In this document: positions 7,982 through 17,301 of the stretch, one piece after another
How positions within the stretch are numbered: the stretch's first letter is position 1
Layout of the letters: the number at the start of each line of letters is the position of its first letter
Assembly: GCA_942491975.1 (NCBI GenBank)
Contig: CALOCY010000004.1
Coordinates: 310,001 to 374,000 of the forward strand
Length of the DNA: 64,000 nt
Direction: 5' to 3'
Source: CALOCY01 sp942491975
GTDB lineage: Bacteria; Bacteroidota; Bacteroidia; Bacteroidales; Prolixibacteraceae
Made by a program: the position numbers and the translations under genes
The notes under the pieces: model-generated
The model's input: only the letters and a program-made list of their open reading frames with translations
The model's database searches: none
Told to the model about the DNA's origin: nothing

Positions 7982-9421
7982 ATGGGTCCTACAATGGTTT
8001 TTATTGTTATTGCCGGTTACTTTTTACTGCTTATGCTGGTGGCATGGCTGACTTCGGGTAAGGCTGACTCAAAAACCTTTTTTCAGGCCAATAGACAGTC
8101 GCCATGGTTTTTGGTGGCTTTCGGGATGATTGGTGCCACCCTGTCGGGGGTAACGTTTATCTCGGTACCCGGCGAAGTGGGAAACTCGGCATTCGGGTAC
8201 TTTCAGTTTGTGCTGGGCAACTTTGTAGGTTATTGGGTTATCGCCCTTTTCCTGTTGCCGTTTTACTACAGCAAAGGGCTGGTATCCATCTACACCTACC
8301 TGGGCGGACGGTTTGGCAAAAATGCCCATCTTACCGGCTCGCTTTTTTTTCAGTTGTCGAAAATTGTGGGGGCAGCCTTTCGGTTATATTTGGTAGCAGG
8401 GGTGTTGCAAGTCGCCTTCTTCAACCAGCTGAACATACCCTTTGAGGTAACGGTGCTGGTTAGTATCGGGTTGATATGGCTCTATACGTTCCGGGGGGGT
8501 ATCAAAACCATTGTGTGGACAGACTCGTTACAAACCCTCTTTATACTGCTTGCCGTAGGACTCACTATCTGGCGCATCTCCTCCGAACTTGGATGGGATG
8601 CCACCGGGCTTGTTGATCAGGTTGCCGGCAGCAAACTAAGCAACATCTTCGACTGGGATTTCAGCTCTGCACGCTTCTTTCCCAAACAGTTTGTGGCGGG
8701 TATCTTTATGACCATTGTGATGAATGGGATGGATCAGGATATTATGCAGAAAAACCTGACCTGTAAAAACAAAAGCGAAGCCCGGAAAAACATGCTGTGG
8801 TTCAGTGTGGTGTTTGTGGTAGTAGTACTGTTCTTCCTTTCGCTGGGGGTAATGCTTTACCTCTTTGCCGGGCATAAGGGCATCTCATTGCCGCTCAACA
8901 GTGACGATCTTTATCCGTTGCTGGCACTGAACCACCTGGGGGTATTTACCGGTGTGGTATTTCTGATTGGGATTATTGCTGCGGCCTACTCCAGTGCCGA
9001 CTCGGCACTCACCTCCCTCACCACCTCCTTTTGCATTGATATTGCGAAAATTGACCGGTGGGAAGAGCAACGGAAAATCCGCTTTCGGAAACGGGTGCAT
9101 TTAATCTTCTCGTTGCTACTCTTTGGGGTGATTGTTCTCTTTCGGGAGATCAACAACGAAAGTGTGGTGATGGCACTCTTCCGTTTTGCCGGATACACCT
9201 ATGGTCCCCTGCTGGGGCTGTTTGTATTTGGCTTTTTCAGCAAAAGGCAGTGTGCTGACAACTGGATACCGGCAGTGTGTATCGCCTCCCCGGTATTGAC
9301 CTGGCTGTTTACATGGGCAATCACCACCTGCTTCCCCGGCTTCCGGTTTGGGTTTGAAATACTGTTGATTAACGGGCTGTTTACAGTGGTGGGGTTGTTG
9401 TGCATTGCCGAAAGAAAATAG
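7982..9421 (+). CDS. Sodium:solute symporter (SSS family)
   Basis: 479 aa with about 13 predicted membrane segments from residue 4 on (FIVIAGYFLLLMLVAWL). The SSS signatures are present: an unwound TM1-like segment GATLSGVTFISVPGEVG (about residues 51-67) and AAAYSSADSALTSLTTSF (about 336-353), which carries the Ser/Thr residues of the second sodium site. Members import sugars, amino acids, vitamins or similar solutes with Na+; the substrate cannot be told from sequence alone. The gene is isolated, with a 288-bp AT-rich leader and no operon partner. Start is the ATG at 7982. Confidence 0.9.
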   Translation: MGPTMVFIVIAGYFLLLMLVAWLTSGKADSKTFFQANRQSPWFLVAFGMIGATLSGVTFISVPGEVGNSAFGYFQFVLGNFVGYWVIALFLLPFYYSKGLVSIYTYLGGRFGKNAHLTGSLFFQLSKIVGAAFRLYLVAGVLQVAFFNQLNIPFEVTVLVSIGLIWLYTFRGGIKTIVWTDSLQTLFILLAVGLTIWRISSELGWDATGLVDQVAGSKLSNIFDWDFSSARFFPKQFVAGIFMTIVMNGMDQDIMQKNLTCKNKSEARKNMLWFSVVFVVVVLFFLSLGVMLYLFAGHKGISLPLNSDDLYPLLALNHLGVFTGVVFLIGIIAAAYSSADSALTSLTTSFCIDIAKIDRWEEQRKIRFRKRVHLIFSLLLFGVIVLFREINNESVVMALFRFAGYTYGPLLGLFVFGFFSKRQCADNWIPAVCIASPVLTWLFTWAITTCFPGFRFGFEILLINGLFTVVGLLCIAERK

Positions 9422-9573
9422 AGCGGTTTTTGTATTTTAAAACAAAGCTGTTTTTCTTACATTTGTGATAACGATAACAGATGCTAAACGCAATTTGATC
9501 CCAATGCTCAAACTTCCGAAAAAACAAAAAAGGAATATGCAACCGGGCTTCGCCTAATTGCCGGAGGTTTCAT

Positions 9574-9650
9574 CGCTAACAAGGCATGAAATCCTTTTTT
9601 ATTTTTCTCCGTTTTCGCGCTGGAACTTTGTTTAGCAGGCCGTTAGCTGC
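9574..9650 (-). repeat. attC-like imperfect inverted repeat
   Basis: On the minus strand, just after the stop of the excisionase-like gene: GCAGCTAACGGCC ... GCCTTGTTAGCG, spacing about 50 bp. GCTAAC and GTTAGC are complementary, and GGCC pairs with the inner GGC. The layout recalls integron attC sites, but the R sites only approximately match RYYYAAC/GTTRRRY. It could equally be a generic inverted repeat. Confidence 0.3.
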
Positions 9651-9661
9651 AATATCCAATG

Positions 9662-9856
9662 CTACTTAAGGTATTCCAAAAACTTTTCATCAATGTGTCG
9701 ATTAAACCATTTATCGATAACGGATTTTCGGAACCTCCATTCCTTGCCAAGTTTTGCTGCTGGTATTTTTCCGTTTTGGGCCCACGTATAGATTGTTTGA
9801 GGTTTAAGTTTGAGGTATTTCGCAACTTCTTCAAGGGTTAATATATCTTCCTCCAT
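9662..9856 (-). CDS. Excisionase-like HTH protein (HTH_17 type)
   Basis: 64 aa from the ATG at 9856; the in-frame TTG at 9871 adds five residues but is less likely. The sequence LTLEEVAKYLKLKPQTIYTW followed by KIPAAKLGKEWRFRKSVIDKW is the winged HTH of MerR/excisionase-type proteins. Such proteins direct recombination or regulate transcription. The gene is 5 bp downstream of the membrane-protein gene at 9861-10649, so they are probably co-transcribed. An attC-like inverted repeat follows the stop, and the local sequence is AT-rich, which fits acquired DNA. Confidence 0.75.
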   Translation of the reverse strand: MEEDILTLEEVAKYLKLKPQTIYTWAQNGKIPAAKLGKEWRFRKSVIDKWFNRHIDEKFLEYLK

Positions 9857-9860
9857 AACT

Positions 9861-10649
9861 CTATTTTTCAAGTAAATTTAAGATTGTAGTTGAATCAACC
9901 GGTGCTGACCGGGTCGTATCAAAGTAATAATGGGATTGATCAACTTCCTCCTTTTCAGGCAAATCTCTATTTGATGCCAGTTGCTGCATTGAGTAAATAA
10001 CAGCTGTATAGAAATTTCCTTCATATTTTCTAAACAGTTTAAAATCTTCATTTTTATTACATAAAAACGGCCTCAAATTCCATGATAACTGGATACCGAC
10101 AAAAGCAAGGATTATTATCCAGATCCTAAAAACCGTAACCCCGATTTTAGGATAAATAGCCTTTTTATCACAAGCAAATTTCAACGCATCAATCATGAGC
10201 CTCATGCCGAAGACACCTGAAAAAATAAAGATCGTTACATGCAGTAGTTGTAAAAAATGATAATTGCCACCTGTGATTTGGAAGAAAATAATAATTGGAG
10301 AGAAAGATAGTGCTATAGCTGAAGCAAGTACAAAGCCACTTAAAACAATAATTATCATCTGCCTGAGATTCATTTTTGAACCTAAAACCTGCTGAATAAT
10401 AAAGAATGACGGGAAGCATATTAATAGCGTTCCCAGAAATAGGACCATGACTTTAATTCCGGCAACAACAGATTGCATAAAACCATGGTAACTACCCATT
10501 ACTATACCATAAATAAAAGTAAAAGCACAGATAATTAAAACCTGACTAACAATAAGTTTATTTGATTGCTTTTTATCTCTTTCACAAAAATACGATTCAG
10601 TATTTTCAAATATTCCAAATACTTCTCTTACTCCGTTTGATTTTTTCAT
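9861..10649 (-). CDS. Hypothetical six-to-seven-span membrane protein
   Basis: 262 aa, not recognised. The N-terminal ~30 residues (EVFGIFENTESYFCERDKK) are soluble. Hydrophobic segments then occur around residues 30-50, 65-85, 90-125, 128-155 and 170-190, ending in a charged tail with LPEKEEVDQSHYYFDTTRS. This layout resembles Yip1-like/YIP1-domain membrane proteins, but I cannot confirm that. ATG start at 10649. It is followed at once by the excisionase-like gene. AT content is higher than in the flanking symporter and beta-helix genes, suggesting separate origin. Confidence 0.65.
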   Translation of the reverse strand: MKKSNGVREVFGIFENTESYFCERDKKQSNKLIVSQVLIICAFTFIYGIVMGSYHGFMQSVVAGIKVMVLFLGTLLICFPSFFIIQQVLGSKMNLRQMIIIVLSGFVLASAIALSFSPIIIFFQITGGNYHFLQLLHVTIFIFSGVFGMRLMIDALKFACDKKAIYPKIGVTVFRIWIIILAFVGIQLSWNLRPFLCNKNEDFKLFRKYEGNFYTAVIYSMQQLASNRDLPEKEEVDQSHYYFDTTRSAPVDSTTILNLLEK

Positions 10650-11137
10650 GCCATTGGGTTTTTGATTTCATTCCAAATATAATAAAGTTTTTTTAAATGC
10701 TGTTTGTTATTCTTTTATATTGTTATTTATTGTTTTTTGTTTGTCTGCTGTAGCTGACAAAGTTTGGTTACGAACGGATAGAGGAGACAGAAGATAAATG
10801 GCAGGAAAATACTGAAAATGCATATTAAAACTGTTTTGCGCTACAGAACTCTCAAAACCTAAATAATACCGATTGTATTTCAAAATGCGCCTTTGGAAGC
10901 TTCTTTGAAAGTTACATCGGCCTGCCCGAATTGAATTCATTCAGGCGGGCATTATACTTAAGATGTTATAATGGTTTACTTTGATTGCAAAATAGTATAA
11001 TCTGCAACAATGCTTATCTTTGTGAAATAAGACGGCAGATATTCCGTTTTGAAACAAACTATGTGTGATTGATTTAAGAGTGTCGATTAACGATTTTAAC
11101 CGTTAAATTAGATAATAAAGGAAAAGCAGTTTATAAC
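10650..11137. other. 488-bp intergenic region
   Basis: AT-rich spacer between the divergent island genes and the beta-helix lipoprotein. It holds a degenerate GC-rich hairpin near 10921-10950 (CCTGCCCGAAT...ATTCAGGCGGGC) and a candidate -7 box at 11015-11022. A 77-codon minus-strand ORF here has no protein-like features. Confidence 0.5.
11015..11022 (+). promoter_or_regulatory. Putative -7 element for the beta-helix lipoprotein operon
   Basis: TATCTTTG matches TAnnTTTG, 116 bp upstream of the GTG start. No obvious TTG at -33. Confidence 0.35.
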
Positions 11138-12568
11138 GTGAAAAACATACTACATTACCTATTAGGACTGGCAGCATTTGCTGCCCTGCTTATTTCATGC
11201 GAAGAAGATAAATTTCACCGGACATCGGGTGTTGAGCTGGAGTTCTCACAGGATACCGTGATGTTTGATACCCTTTTTACCACTATGGGTTCGATAACGC
11301 GTGAATTGAAAGTACACAACAGGGGCAGCAAAGGGATTGTCATCCCCGAAATACGGTTGGCGAATGCGGGGAATACCCCCTTTCGGCTGAATATTGATGG
11401 TGTGGCTGCCGACCAGGCCACTGATGTTGAACTGGCGGCACACGATAGCATGTACATTTTTGTGGAAGCAACCGTTGATGTTACAGGCGAAGATTTGCCG
11501 GTATTGGTGCACGACTCCATTGTCTTTTCATTTGACGACAGGGAACAGGACGTTGACCTGGTAGCATGGGGGCAGGATTTTCATCGGTTGGAAGGGGCAA
11601 TTACGGAAGATGTGATCTGGACGGGCAACAAACCATATGTTATAGCTGACAATGTATTGATTGAAGAGGGGGTAACCCTGACGGTTGAGGAGGGTGCCCG
11701 TATCTATTTTTACAACCGGAAGGGGTTGTATATTAAAGGGACAATGAGTGCTGAAGGCACCCCGGAGTTCCCGATTTTGTTCCGGGGCGTCCGCTTGGAA
11801 GAGGACTATGAAGACCTGCCCGATCAGTGGACAGGGATTGTGTTCTATTCGGGCAGTACAGGCAATAGTGTTAAACATGCTCGTATTGCCGGGGCTAACA
11901 TCGGGCTGCAGGTGGGCACCATTGAACATGAAGGAGGTGCTTCATTGGAGATTTCCGACAGCTATGTCGAACACATGGGATACAGCGGGATATTGGCCAT
12001 GAAATCGGCAATTAAAGCTGAAAACTGTGTGGTGTCCGATTGCGGGTACTATGGTGTGGCTCTGTTGGTAGGGGGCGAATACGAATTTATGCATACCACC
12101 ATTGCCAATTTCTGGTCGTGGTCGGCACATATACGGCAAACGCCATCGCTTATTGTATCCAATCAGTTGACAATTAATAATAGTGAAGGGCAACCGGTCA
12201 CCTATTTGGGCGACCTTGTAAAAGCAACGTTTGGCAACTCCATTGTATATGGCAACCAAAACAGTGAGATAGAGTTGGGTGAATCGACAGAAGCAGCTTT
12301 TAATGTGCTGTTTGACCATTGCCTGCTTAAAACAGGTTCGGGGTTTGATATATCCGATACCGGACGCTTTAAGTCAATTATAGAAAACGAAAACCCGGAG
12401 TTCAAAGACTACAGCGAATATGTTTTTGAACTGGACACCCTCTCCCCGGCCAAAGATATGGGGCTTTTGCAGTATGCCAACGAGGTGCCTGTCGATCTGT
12501 TGGGCATAAGCCGCCTGAATGATGACGGGCCTGATTTGGGAGCTTTTGAACGCGTAGAAGCAGATTGA
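11138..12568 (+). CDS. Right-handed parallel beta-helix lipoprotein
   Basis: 476 aa, GTG start at 11138. Signal peptide with lipobox LISC (Cys about residue 21) followed by EED, so probably a surface or periplasmic lipoprotein. Residues ~30-150 look like an immunoglobulin-like/ASPM-type beta domain (MGSITRELKVHNRG). Residues ~170-440 contain short repeated strands (VEEGARIYFYNRKGLYIKG, then GNSVKHARIAGANIGLQVG and similar) typical of a parallel beta-helix. Its C-terminal SRLNDDGPDLGAFE is a common ending of such proteins. The substrate is unknown. Its TGA overlaps the ATG of the nuclease gene, so the two form an operon. Confidence 0.75.
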   Translation: MKNILHYLLGLAAFAALLISCEEDKFHRTSGVELEFSQDTVMFDTLFTTMGSITRELKVHNRGSKGIVIPEIRLANAGNTPFRLNIDGVAADQATDVELAAHDSMYIFVEATVDVTGEDLPVLVHDSIVFSFDDREQDVDLVAWGQDFHRLEGAITEDVIWTGNKPYVIADNVLIEEGVTLTVEEGARIYFYNRKGLYIKGTMSAEGTPEFPILFRGVRLEEDYEDLPDQWTGIVFYSGSTGNSVKHARIAGANIGLQVGTIEHEGGASLEISDSYVEHMGYSGILAMKSAIKAENCVVSDCGYYGVALLVGGEYEFMHTTIANFWSWSAHIRQTPSLIVSNQLTINNSEGQPVTYLGDLVKATFGNSIVYGNQNSEIELGESTEAAFNVLFDHCLLKTGSGFDISDTGRFKSIIENENPEFKDYSEYVFELDTLSPAKDMGLLQYANEVPVDLLGISRLNDDGPDLGAFERVEAD

Positions 12569-13599
12569 TGAATAAACGAATCCCTGTTTTTATATTCCTG
12601 CTGTGCATAACCGGTCTCAACGCTTTTGCACAATCTTCCCCAACTGATAGCCTGAGGGTACTGTTCTGGAATGTGGAAAACTTCTTTGACTGTAAAGATG
12701 ATTCCCTTACACTTGATGATGAGTTTACCCCTCAGGGCGAGCGGCACTGGACACTCTCCCGATACATCAAAAAACGGAACAATATCTACAAAACTGTAAT
12801 GGCTTGTGGCGGATGGTCTCCCCCTGATGTAATTGCGTTGTGTGAGATTGAGAATTTTGATGTACTGCACGAATTGCTGAATAATACGCCACTGAGAAAA
12901 TACCAATACGGGCTCATCCATAAAGAGTCGGGTGACAGGCGGGGTATTGATGTGGCATTGCTCTACAACCCGGAAAAATTTACACCTTTTAATTATGCTT
13001 TTATACCGGTTGTTTTAAGCAATGGTGATACATTGAAAACACGCGATATCCTGAAAGCAAGCGGCACTGTTTTGGGTGGCGATACGTTGCACCTGTTTGT
13101 GAACCACTGGCCATCGCGATATGGAGGTGTGCTGGAGACAAAAGCCTGTCGCAGAAGTGCAGCAAATGCCCTTCGCCTGCAATGCGACATACTGTTTCAG
13201 TCGACTAAAAATGCACACATTGTGATTGTGGGCGACTTTAATGATGCCCCTTCGGATGAGAGCCTGGCAGAAGCATTGAAAAGCAGGTCGCCGGTACCAT
13301 TGCCGGTACAAAATGAACTGTACAATTTAAGCTATAACTGGAGTGAAGAAAACAGGGGGACATTGAAGTTTCGCGGGCGATGGGATGTTTTTGACCAGAT
13401 TGTGGTATCAGGGGCTGTATTGACCGAAGAAAAATGGCTGGTTAAAGAACAATCGGCTGAGATTATGCAATTGCCGTTCTTGTTGATCCCAGATAAAAAT
13501 AACCTGGGCGTAAAACCGTTTCGCACCTATGACGGATACCGTTATGCCGGGGGATTTAGCGACCACCTGCCGGTAAAATTGACGCTTTATAAGCGATAA
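12568..13599 (+). CDS. Secreted endonuclease/exonuclease/phosphatase family protein
   Basis: 343 aa from the ATG at 12568, which overlaps the upstream TGA (TGATG). The preceding in-frame TTG is a less likely start. Signal peptide residues 1-22 (IPVFIFLLCITGLNAFAQ). EEP motifs in order: LFWNVENFFD, ALCEIENFD (metal-binding Glu), FVNHWPSRYGG, VGDFNDAP and FSDHLPV, covering the metal and catalytic Asn/Asp/His residues of the DNase I-like fold. It probably hydrolyses nucleic acid or another phosphodiester outside the cytoplasm. Translationally coupled to the beta-helix lipoprotein. Confidence 0.9.
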   Translation: MNKRIPVFIFLLCITGLNAFAQSSPTDSLRVLFWNVENFFDCKDDSLTLDDEFTPQGERHWTLSRYIKKRNNIYKTVMACGGWSPPDVIALCEIENFDVLHELLNNTPLRKYQYGLIHKESGDRRGIDVALLYNPEKFTPFNYAFIPVVLSNGDTLKTRDILKASGTVLGGDTLHLFVNHWPSRYGGVLETKACRRSAANALRLQCDILFQSTKNAHIVIVGDFNDAPSDESLAEALKSRSPVPLPVQNELYNLSYNWSEENRGTLKFRGRWDVFDQIVVSGAVLTEEKWLVKEQSAEIMQLPFLLIPDKNNLGVKPFRTYDGYRYAGGFSDHLPVKLTLYKR

Positions 13600-13626
13600 A
13601 TCAAAATAATTTCCCGGGGTTAGGCT

Positions 13627-13685
13627 GTCATTCCTGCGAAAGCGGGAATCTTTATCTTGAGATACCGCATCAGGTGCGGCATGAC
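13627..13685. repeat. 59-bp REP/MITE-like cloverleaf element
   Basis: Outer GTCAT/ATGAC closes three successive hairpins: ATTCCTGC-GAAA-GCGGGAAT, TATCT-TG-AGATA and CCGCA-TCAGG-TGCGG. It lies in the gap between convergent genes. The ATTCCtGCgaaaGCgGGAAT arm is a type widely seen in REP-like intergenic elements. Confidence 0.7.
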
Positions 13686-13714
13686 AAAACTTCGATTTTG
13701 GTTTAGAAGTTTCG

Positions 13715-15124
13715 TTATTCAACAGGCTTTAGTCCCAACTCTTTTGCTTTTTCCAGCATGTATTGATACGCCTCTTCAAAATTGTTGTGGATCAAACCGT
13801 CAAGGATGGCGTCTTTAATGGCATCCTTAATGATCCCAATCTCCCGGGACGGCTTTAGCCCGAATGTTTGCATGATCAGATCACCCGAAACAGGGGGCTG
13901 AAAGTTGCGTATTTTGTCACGTTCTTCAAGGTCTTTTAGCTTCTGGCGTACCAACTTAAAGTTGTCGATATAACGCACCACCTTATCCGGGTTTTTGGAG
14001 GTAATGTCGGCTTCGCACAGGGTCATAAGGTCGTTCACTTCATCACCGGCATCAAACAGCAATCGCCTGACAGCCGAATCGGTGACAATTTGCTCCGACA
14101 ACACAATGGGGCGCATGTGCAGGTCAACCATTTTTTGGACATACTTCATTTTTTCATTCAGGGGAAGTTTCATCCGTTTAAAGATGCTACTCACCATTTT
14201 TGCCCCGATGAAATTGTGCGAGTAAAACGTCCAGCCCTGTGCTGCCGAGAATTTTTTTGTGGCCGGCTTGGCAATATCATGCAAAAGGGCTGCCCAACGG
14301 AGCCACAAATCGGTGCTTGCCGGGCTTAGCCTGTCGAGTACCTCAAGGGTATGAAAGAAATTGTCTTTATGGCTGATCCCGTTGATTGTTTCACGGCCTT
14401 TCAAATTTTGAAGCTCCGGGAAAATCAATTTGAGAAGGCCGGTTTTTTCCAGCAGTTTAAAGCCAATAGATGGCTTTGATGATAATATGATTTTATTGAG
14501 CTCATCGTTGATGCGTTCTTTCGAAACAATCCCTATCCGTTTGCGGTTTGTATGGATTGCATCAAATGTTTCATCGTAAATACGAAACTTAAGTTGTGTG
14601 GCAAACCGTATGGCACGCATCATGCGCAACGGATCATCAGAGAATGTAATATGGGGGTCAAGAGGGGTGCGTATAACCTTTGTTCTCAGGTCGTCAATCC
14701 CCCCGAAAGGGTCAATCAATTCGCCAAAAGTGGCTTTGTTGAGGCTTATGGCCATTGCATTAATGGTAAAGTCCCGGCGTTTTTGGTCGTCTTCGAGTGT
14801 GCCGTCTTCAACAATGGGTTTGCGTGAATCCCACTGATAAGACTCCTTGCGTGCCCCGACAAACTCAATCTCAGCATCACCGTACTTTAACATGGCTGTG
14901 CCAAAATTCCTGAAAACAGTGACATTGACCTTCGGCCCGATTTTTTGTGCGACCATCCGGGCCAAATTTATGCCACTTCCTACTGTCACAATGTCAATGT
15001 CTTTCGATGGGCGGTGTAATAGCAGATCCCTTACATAACCACCAATGACATAGGTTTCAAGATTTTCCCGGTCGGCAATCTCTGAGACCAATAAAAATAT
15101 GGGATGCGACAGTTGTCCTATCAT
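13715..15124 (-). CDS. cca: CCA tRNA nucleotidyltransferase with HD domain
   Basis: 469 aa. N-terminal class II nucleotidyltransferase head: GGYVRDLLL (from residue 28) and the catalytic DIDIV (D42, D44). It continues with RRDFTINAMA, the second class II signature, and RMMRAIRFATQLKF. A C-terminal HD phosphohydrolase domain has LLHDIAKP (H282, D283). The enzyme adds or repairs the 3' CCA of tRNAs, which the local tRNA-Val needs because its CCA is not encoded. Start ATG at 15124. It converges on the EEP nuclease gene across the REP-like element. Confidence 0.95.
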   Translation of the reverse strand: MIGQLSHPIFLLVSEIADRENLETYVIGGYVRDLLLHRPSKDIDIVTVGSGINLARMVAQKIGPKVNVTVFRNFGTAMLKYGDAEIEFVGARKESYQWDSRKPIVEDGTLEDDQKRRDFTINAMAISLNKATFGELIDPFGGIDDLRTKVIRTPLDPHITFSDDPLRMMRAIRFATQLKFRIYDETFDAIHTNRKRIGIVSKERINDELNKIILSSKPSIGFKLLEKTGLLKLIFPELQNLKGRETINGISHKDNFFHTLEVLDRLSPASTDLWLRWAALLHDIAKPATKKFSAAQGWTFYSHNFIGAKMVSSIFKRMKLPLNEKMKYVQKMVDLHMRPIVLSEQIVTDSAVRRLLFDAGDEVNDLMTLCEADITSKNPDKVVRYIDNFKLVRQKLKDLEERDKIRNFQPPVSGDLIMQTFGLKPSREIGIIKDAIKDAILDGLIHNNFEEAYQYMLEKAKELGLKPVE

Positions 15125-15291
15125 AAAATTAAACCTTAATGATCCGTTTGTTGTTATTTACATATGCAGGGTTACTGCTATTGAAATAACAAAATTACAA
15201 TTATTTGACTGAAATGCTTGAATAAGTGAAGCAGAATCATCTTTGGTATAGTATTTGATATATGTAAAAATGTAAATAAATTCATTTAATC

Positions 15292-15651
15292 ATGGTAGAA
15301 CATTTAACCAACGAGACGTTTAAGCAAAAAGTTTTCGATTACGAAAAAAATAAAGAGTGGAAGTATGAGGGAGAAAAGCCTTGTATGATTGATTTTTATG
15401 CTGATTGGTGTGGCCCGTGCAAGACGGTAGCCCCGATATTGGAAGAGTTGCAGAAAGAGTATGGTGAAAAATTGCACATTTACAAGGTTGATACTGAGAA
15501 AGAGCGTGAATTGTCTTCGCTGTTTGGTATTCAGAGCATCCCTTCATTGTTGTTTGTTCCACAGGATGGACAGCCGCAAATGGCTATGGGGGCCCTTCCC
15601 AAGGAGGCATTTGAGCAGGCTATTTCCGAAGTGCTCAAAGTTGGGCGATAA
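15292..15651 (+). CDS. trxA: Thioredoxin
   Basis: 119 aa, a single thioredoxin fold with the active site WCGPC (C40, C43), FYADWCGPCKTVAPIL and the cis-proline segment IQSIPSLLF. No signal peptide, so cytoplasmic disulfide reductase. A ~15-residue insertion before the first strand (FDYEKNKEWKYEGEKPC) is longer than in E. coli thioredoxin. Stand-alone gene, divergent from cca. Confidence 0.93.
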   Translation: MVEHLTNETFKQKVFDYEKNKEWKYEGEKPCMIDFYADWCGPCKTVAPILEELQKEYGEKLHIYKVDTEKERELSSLFGIQSIPSLLFVPQDGQPQMAMGALPKEAFEQAISEVLKVGR

Positions 15652-15924
15652 TGGTGATAAGATATTGAGGGTTCATGCGGAGAGTTTTTAAATCGTGATG
15701 ATTTTGGGGTGATGGTTTCTCTTCGTTTTGGGCCCTCTTTTTGTTTCAGGGGGTAAATGAGTTCAAAAAAACGCATAAGTACAAAAGAGAGAGAAAACCG
15801 GAAAACGGAGACGCGATAAAGGTGATTTTTGATTGGTGATTCAGGATATGGGGCACAGGGGGTGGGAAAAATATCTCTTGTTACCAGTCACTGTTCACAG
15901 ATCATGGAGTTTTTGCGAAACGTA
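15652..15924. other. Intergenic region without recognised features
   Basis: 273 bp between convergent trxA and murF. I saw no ORF, strong hairpin or repeat. Confidence 0.5.
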
Positions 15925-17214
15925 CTATGTAATGTCATCCAGTAATATTTCCAGCTTTATTCCCCGTGAACCTTTTATCAATATTGTTGCGTTTGAAACA
16001 GGGTTTTTGCTGAGAAACTCCTGCAATTGAATGGTGGTTTCGAACCATGTAAAACCGTTGGGGATAAGGGATTTTCCAAAACAATTTCCAACGAGGAACA
16101 CCTGCCGTAAAGGCGATTCTTTTATCAGATCAATAATCTTTTGATGTTCTTCGGTTGAGTATTTTCCCAGTTCGAGCATATCACCCAGGATGAGTATAGA
16201 ATTCTTATGGTTCATGGAGATGAAATTCCGGATTGATGCTTCCATGCTGGTGGGATTGGCGTTATAGGCATCAAGAATAATCGTATTGTGTTCCCCTTTG
16301 ATAAGTTGTGACCGGAGGTTGGTAGGTTTGTATGCTGCGATGGCTTTTTGAATATCCGGCGGATCAACGTCAAAGAACCTGCCTATGCAGGTTGCAGCCA
16401 TACAATTCTCAAAATTGTAGTCTCCAATCAGTTGTGTCCTGAAAAAAAGCCATCCTTTCGAGAAAAGAGCTTTGAACTGACAATATGCCGGTGATTTGAC
16501 ATGTTCACCCGAAAGGTAATTTTCTCCTTGCGTACCATACGTTATTTTCTCAATATCACCGGCAATGGATGTAAGTATAGGGTTGTTGCTATTGATGAAT
16601 ATTTTTCCTTTTTTGTTTTCAATATGCCTGTAGAGTTCTCTTTTGGTATCAATAACCCTGTTAAATGAGCCAAACCCTTCAAGATGGGCTTTCCCGATAT
16701 TGGTAATAAGCCCGAAATCAGGATCAGCAATTTTACAAAGTGCGGTAATCTCTCCCGGGTGGTTTGCCCCCATTTCAATAATAGCAATATCGTGTTGTAA
16801 CTGAAGTTGCAATAGTGTTAAGGGAACCCCGATATGATTGTTCAAATTGCCCCTGGTGTAATGAACGTTGTGTTTTTGGGCAAGCACAGCAGCAGTTAAC
16901 TCTTTGGTGGTTGTTTTTCCATTGGTTCCGGTAATGGCTATTACAGGTATCTCTGATGCTTTTCGGTGATGCGAAGCCAGTTGCTGAAGTGTCGCAAGTA
17001 CGTTTTCTACCAGAAGATAGTTTTTATTTTTTACGACTGAAGGGTCATCAACAATGGCACGTTCACAACCGGCTTCAAGTGCTTTATGGGCAAACTGGTT
17101 TCCGTCAAATCGATCCCCTTTGAGCGCAAAAAAAAGTTTTCCTTTTCCCGCTTCCCTGCTATCGGTTATTACCTGCGGATATTTTAAGTAGAGGTTGTAT
17201 AGTTGAGTGTTCAT
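15925..17214 (-). CDS. murF: UDP-N-acetylmuramoyl-tripeptide--D-alanyl-D-alanine ligase
   Basis: 429 aa Mur ligase. The N-terminal domain begins with ITDSREAGKGKLFFALKGDRFDG. The P-loop GTNGKTTTKE starts at residue 96, followed by RGNLNNHIGVPLTLL and EMGANHPGEI, both specific to MurF. The C-terminal domain has DAYNANPTSMEASI and ILGDMLELG. It adds D-Ala-D-Ala to UDP-MurNAc-tripeptide in peptidoglycan synthesis. It lies directly downstream of gldJ; the gldJ-murF order is, to my knowledge, also found in Flavobacterium. A hairpin with a T-tract separates the two. Confidence 0.95.
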   Translation of the reverse strand: MNTQLYNLYLKYPQVITDSREAGKGKLFFALKGDRFDGNQFAHKALEAGCERAIVDDPSVVKNKNYLLVENVLATLQQLASHHRKASEIPVIAITGTNGKTTTKELTAAVLAQKHNVHYTRGNLNNHIGVPLTLLQLQLQHDIAIIEMGANHPGEITALCKIADPDFGLITNIGKAHLEGFGSFNRVIDTKRELYRHIENKKGKIFINSNNPILTSIAGDIEKITYGTQGENYLSGEHVKSPAYCQFKALFSKGWLFFRTQLIGDYNFENCMAATCIGRFFDVDPPDIQKAIAAYKPTNLRSQLIKGEHNTIILDAYNANPTSMEASIRNFISMNHKNSILILGDMLELGKYSTEEHQKIIDLIKESPLRQVFLVGNCFGKSLIPNGFTWFETTIQLQEFLSKNPVSNATILIKGSRGIKLEILLDDIT

Positions 17215-17241
17215 AACAGCAGCAAAATTGTTATGTGAAGA

Positions 17242-17276
17242 TAAAAAAAAGAGCCATCAAAAACAGATGGCCCTCA
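17242..17276 (-). terminator. Terminator between gldJ and murF
   Basis: GGGCCATC-tgttttt-GATGGCTC followed by eight T on the minus strand, 26 bp after the gldJ stop. It may only attenuate transcription into murF. Confidence 0.65.
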
Positions 17277-17301
17277 CAAAATATTTTTCAGTATATGTAG
17301 T

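Noticed and set aside
10707..10940. 77-aa minus-strand ORF in the 488-bp spacer
   Set aside because: No recognisable domain, no start context, and it spans a degenerate hairpin; considered chance.
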